Assembly: GCF_001719165.1 (NCBI RefSeq)
Contig: NZ_CP017057.1
Location: forward strand, 930,001 to 994,000
Direction: 5' to 3'
DNA from: Erythrobacter litoralis
Lineage (GTDB): Bacteria > Pseudomonadota > Alphaproteobacteria > Sphingomonadales > Sphingomonadaceae
DNA: 64,000 bases
The notes beneath the pieces are model-generated. The model saw only the letters and a list, made by a program, of their open reading frames with translations, did not search any database and was not told where the DNA came from. Below are positions 61,237-64,000 of this stretch, piece by piece. Both the position numbers and the translations under genes were made by a program. Numbering within the stretch: the first letter of the stretch is position 1; every line of letters starts with the position of its first letter.

Positions 61237-62456
61237 CGACCTCCTGCGATCTCGTCGCGCAGGACATGGGCGCGGGCGTCGCTGCGGCGCTGACCGCGGT
61301 CGACTGCATCGCCGCGCAGGTCAGCGAACAGGCTTTCGGGCGGCTGTTCGGCGACGACGGCCAGATGCGCCTCGTGCTCGTCTCGCTGCTCGTTTTCTAC
61401 GCCGTCTTCTTTGGCATTTCGCTGATGCTGGGCCGTTCGAACGTGTCGGTGCGGCATCTTGTCCCGCGCATCATGACCGTCGGGCTGGTGCTGACCTTCG
61501 CGACCAGTTTCGTCGCGTTTTCAACGGTTTTCTACAATATCTTCGTGCTCGGCCCGGACTGGGTCGCGGGGGTCCTGACGGGGACAGAAGGTTCCGCAAC
61601 GGCGACCTTCGCGCAGAAGCTCGATATCGTCTTCCTCGCGGTGCAGGAGGCTTCCACCGGGCAGAGCGACATCAACGCCTTCTCGCCGCCGGGCATGATG
61701 TGGCTCGGCGCGATGCTGCTGCTGCTGGGGACGGTGGGCCTGCTGGTGACGGCGCGGATCGGCCTTGCGCTGCTGCTGGCGGTCGGGCCGATCTTCGTGG
61801 TGCTGGCGCTGTTCAATGGCACGCGCGGGCTGTTCACCGGCTGGCTCAAGGGGATGACGATGCTGGCGCTCGCGCCGCTTTTCGCGGTTCTGGGCGGCAC
61901 GATCATGCTCGAGATCGCGGTGCCGATCCTCGCCGCGCTGCTCGCGGTGCCGGGGCAGATCGACCAGCAGGCGGCGATGGCCTTCTTCCTTGTCGGAGCG
62001 GTGCACATGGCGCTGATGTTCATGGCGCTGAAGGTGACGACGACGATGGTTTCGGGCTGGCAGGTCTTCGGCCTCGCCGGGACCGCGGACAGCGTTCGCG
62101 GGATCGACACGGCCCGAATGGCGCCCGCCTCCGCCGCGGCCAGTGCGCCGGGCGCGGCGCGCACGGCGCCCGCTCCCGCAGCGGGCACCGCCCCGCGCCG
62201 GGTCGATGTCGCCGGAATGCGCACGGCGCCGCCGGCCAATGATTACGGCAGCACGGCAGGCATGACTTCGGTACGAGAGACGCGCGTCTACGCGACCTCT
62301 TCAGGCGTCGGTCAGGCGGGCGAGGGCAGTCCTGCCGCCTCGCGCACGCGCGGGATCGGCAACCGCTTCCGCCCTGCTTCCAACACTGCCACCAAGAATG
62401 CATCGCCGCAGGTGCCGAAAAGCGCGGCGGCCCCGAAAACGGAGACTTCCCGATGA
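61233..62456 (+). CDS. virB6: Type IV secretion polytopic membrane protein VirB6/TrbL
   Basis: A 407-residue protein with six or so membrane helices between about residues 38 and 280 and an Ala/Pro/Thr-rich hydrophilic tail. The helices (WLGAMLLLLGTVGLLVTARIGLALLLAVGPIFVVLALF) fit VirB6/TrbL. It lines the inner-membrane pore. The start overlaps virB4 and the end overlaps virB9, both by ATGA. Confidence 0.87.
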   Translation: MTTSCDLVAQDMGAGVAAALTAVDCIAAQVSEQAFGRLFGDDGQMRLVLVSLLVFYAVFFGISLMLGRSNVSVRHLVPRIMTVGLVLTFATSFVAFSTVFYNIFVLGPDWVAGVLTGTEGSATATFAQKLDIVFLAVQEASTGQSDINAFSPPGMMWLGAMLLLLGTVGLLVTARIGLALLLAVGPIFVVLALFNGTRGLFTGWLKGMTMLALAPLFAVLGGTIMLEIAVPILAALLAVPGQIDQQAAMAFFLVGAVHMALMFMALKVTTTMVSGWQVFGLAGTADSVRGIDTARMAPASAAASAPGAARTAPAPAAGTAPRRVDVAGMRTAPPANDYGSTAGMTSVRETRVYATSSGVGQAGEGSPAASRTRGIGNRFRPASNTATKNASPQVPKSAAAPKTETSR

Positions 62457-63259
62457 AGCGCGCCATTCCCTTTGCGCTCGCTCTCATGAGTGTCACCCTG
62501 ACCGCGCCCGTCATGGCGCAGGACGGGGGCGATGCGCGGATCCAGACGCTCACTTTCGACGAGGCGCAGGTCTTCACGATCCGCGGGCGCGTGCGGGTCC
62601 AGACGACGATCAAGTTCCGCGAGGACGAGCGGATCGAAAACGTCGCGCTCGGCGACAGCAAGGCGTGGCAGGTCCAGCCGAACAAGGCGCAGTCGATCCT
62701 GTTCGTGAAGCCCCTGGAGTCGAGCGCGGCGACCAACATGACCGTGGTGACGAGTAGGCGGACCTATCTCTTCGACCTCGTTGCGTCGCCGCGCAACGAA
62801 CCGCTATACGTGCTGCAATTCGCCTATCCCGAGGCCGAAAAGGCCGAGGAGGAAGCGCGTCTTGCCGCCGCCGCTGAGGAAGAGGCCCGCGAAGAGGCGA
62901 ATGCGCTCGAAATGGCTGCTGCGACCGATCCTTACGCGGTGATCGACCCCTCGATGCTCAATTTCGAATGGGCTGCGCAAGGTGACCGGGAATTGCTGCC
63001 CGCGCGCGCCTATGACGACGGCGAGGCGGTGTTCCTGACCTGGCCTGCGGACCAGCCGATCCCCGCTATCCTCGTGACCAATGAGCGTGGCGAACTGGGC
63101 GCGGTCAATTTCACCGTGCGCGGCGACACCGTCGTGCTCGACGAAGTGCCGGGCCAGATCGTGCTGCGCTCGGGCGACGATGCCGCCACGCTCACCAATG
63201 TCGGCCCGGATCGTCCGCGCAGCGCGGATGCCGGCCCGGGCGCCCGGAGGGGTTCGTGA
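62453..63259 (+). CDS. virB9: Type IV secretion outer-membrane complex protein VirB9/TrbG
   Basis: A 268-residue periplasmic protein with a signal peptide (to VMAQ, about residue 23). The N-terminal domain (TFDEAQVFTIRGRVRVQTTI, SRRTYLFDLVA) and C-terminal beta domain (AYDDGEAVFLTWP, IPAILVTNERGE, FTVRGDTVVLDEVP) are typical. An Ala/Glu-rich coiled segment lies between (about 125-155). It forms the core complex with VirB10. Confidence 0.9.
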   Translation: MKRAIPFALALMSVTLTAPVMAQDGGDARIQTLTFDEAQVFTIRGRVRVQTTIKFREDERIENVALGDSKAWQVQPNKAQSILFVKPLESSAATNMTVVTSRRTYLFDLVASPRNEPLYVLQFAYPEAEKAEEEARLAAAAEEEAREEANALEMAAATDPYAVIDPSMLNFEWAAQGDRELLPARAYDDGEAVFLTWPADQPIPAILVTNERGELGAVNFTVRGDTVVLDEVPGQIVLRSGDDAATLTNVGPDRPRSADAGPGARRGS

Positions 63260-63296
63260 GACTGATCCGAAATGCTTTTGAAGGGGAGATGATCTG

Positions 63297-64000
63297 ATGC
63301 GTCTTGCCATGCGACTGCCGCCGAAAAAGGGCGACACCACCTCAGGCGCGGACGGCGATCCGCGCGAACAGGAAAGCGCCGAGGTCATTGATCTCGCCAG
63401 CCGCAGCGCCTTTCCAGGCATTGCCGATCGCAAGGCGAAGACCGACGGGCTCGGCCTCGCCTTCGGCAGCGTGCTGGTGCTGGCGCTGGGCGCGGCGACC
63501 TTCTGGGCGATGAACATGCCCGAAGCGCCCGCTCCCGGGCCGATCGGCAATCCCGCAGTGGCCCCACCGCAGGCGGCCGCGCCCGCCCCGGTCGAAGCGC
63601 CGCAGCCGGAACCCGCACGCCCGCAGCCCGACCCCGCGCCCGCGCCGATCCTCGCCCGCGATCCGGGCGCCGATGCCGCGAGCGCGATAAATCCCTATGC
63701 CAGCCCGACCATGGTCTATGACGCGAGCACCGCGAGCGATGCCGCACGCCTTGCCGAGCCTGCGGGCGCGGCCCCGTCGGGCGAGGTCATGGCCAATGCG
63801 GGCGATATCGCCGCCGGCGGTTCGGCCGCCGCGTTCGCCAGCCGCATCGGCGGTGTCGGCGGCGCTCCGGCCCAGGCCCGCGCGATGGTCAATCCGACGA
63901 CCACGGTGACGCAGGGCACGATGATCCCCGCCGTGCTCGAGACCGCGATCAACACCGACGTGCCCGGCTATGTCCGCGCCGTGGTGAGCCAGGACGTGCG
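63297..64000 (+). CDS. virB10: Type IV secretion protein VirB10/TrbI (3' truncated by window)
   Basis: The frame starts at ATG 63297 with GGGGAG 8 nt upstream and stays open to the window end (234 codons). A cytoplasmic N-terminus of about 50 residues, one membrane helix (about 52-74, FGSVLVLALGAATFWAM), a Pro/Ala-rich periplasmic stretch and then the start of the conserved domain (GTMIPAVLETAINTDVPGYVRAVV) are seen. VirB10 spans both membranes and gates the channel. Confidence 0.9.
   Translation, partial: MRLAMRLPPKKGDTTSGADGDPREQESAEVIDLASRSAFPGIADRKAKTDGLGLAFGSVLVLALGAATFWAMNMPEAPAPGPIGNPAVAPPQAAAPAPVEAPQPEPARPQPDPAPAPILARDPGADAASAINPYASPTMVYDASTASDAARLAEPAGAAPSGEVMANAGDIAAGGSAAAFASRIGGVGGAPAQARAMVNPTTTVTQGTMIPAVLETAINTDVPGYVRAVVSQDV

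Noticed and set aside
57410..64000. Integrated conjugative element or other mobile element
   Set aside because: Only T4SS structural genes are seen. No integrase, relaxase, attachment repeats or insertion sequence is visible in the window.

Overview
The window is GC-rich alphaproteobacterial chromosome. Its core, about 2.8 to 41 kb, is a complete photosynthesis gene cluster (PGC) of an aerobic anoxygenic phototroph. The gene order (bchFNBHLM-lhaA-puhABC-orf-acsF-puhE-hemA; ppaA-ppsR; bchG-orf-bchP-tspO; crtF-bchCXYZ-pufBALM; crtDC; bchIDO), a puf operon without pufC, pufQ or pufX, and the flanking gene types fit Erythrobacteraceae (Sphingomonadales: Erythrobacter/Porphyrobacter-like). This assignment is inference from gene order; no marker gene is present.

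Layout. 1-2.7 kb: the end of a CDP-alcohol phosphatidyltransferase, a DUF1499 membrane protein, and two lipoprotein electron carriers (a pseudoazurin-like cupredoxin and a class I cytochrome c). 2.8-18.5 kb, minus strand: one long operon from bchF to hemA, most junctions being 4-nt ATGA overlaps. It holds dark protochlorophyllide reductase, Mg-protoporphyrin methyltransferase, the O2-dependent cyclase, the reaction-centre H subunit with its assembly factors, and 5-aminolevulinate synthase. 18.8-21.1 kb, plus: the regulators ppaA/aerR and ppsR. 21.3-25.7 kb, plus: bchG, a PucC-like MFS gene, bchP, tspO and a small membrane protein. 25.9-34.6 kb, minus: crtF, then bchCXYZ and pufBALM. 34.7-37.1 kb, plus: crtD and crtC. 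37.1-41.0 kb, minus: bchI, bchD, bchO and a 50-codon membrane-protein gene.

Four TGT-N12-ACA-type PpsR sites (two exact, two ending in ACG) lie before bchF, bchG, bchC and between crtF and crtD. In several cases they overlap the -35 element, so the local PpsR/PpaA pair probably controls these units. Together the PGC encodes all steps from ALA synthesis (hemA) and Mg chelation (bchHID) to phytylated bacteriochlorophyll a, reaction centre plus LH1, and spheroidenone-type carotenoid tailoring (crtCDF). Not in the window are bchE, crtA, crtB, crtE and crtI.

41-50.4 kb: a ferric-iron ABC transporter (permease divergent from ATPase and binding lipoprotein), ferredoxin-NADP reductase, an acyl-CoA dehydrogenase/SDR pair, an aldo/keto reductase and an orphan winged-helix response regulator with a degenerate receiver. 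50.5-57.2 kb: a DmpA-type beta-aminopeptidase with atypical codon use, a TonB-dependent receptor paired with a large lipoprotein, and a TPR protein. 57.4-64 kb: the start of a VirB-type type IV secretion locus (virB1, B2, B3, B4, B6, B9, B10), cut by the window end, without virB5, B7 or B8 in the part seen. No tRNA, rRNA, CRISPR array or insertion sequence was recognised.
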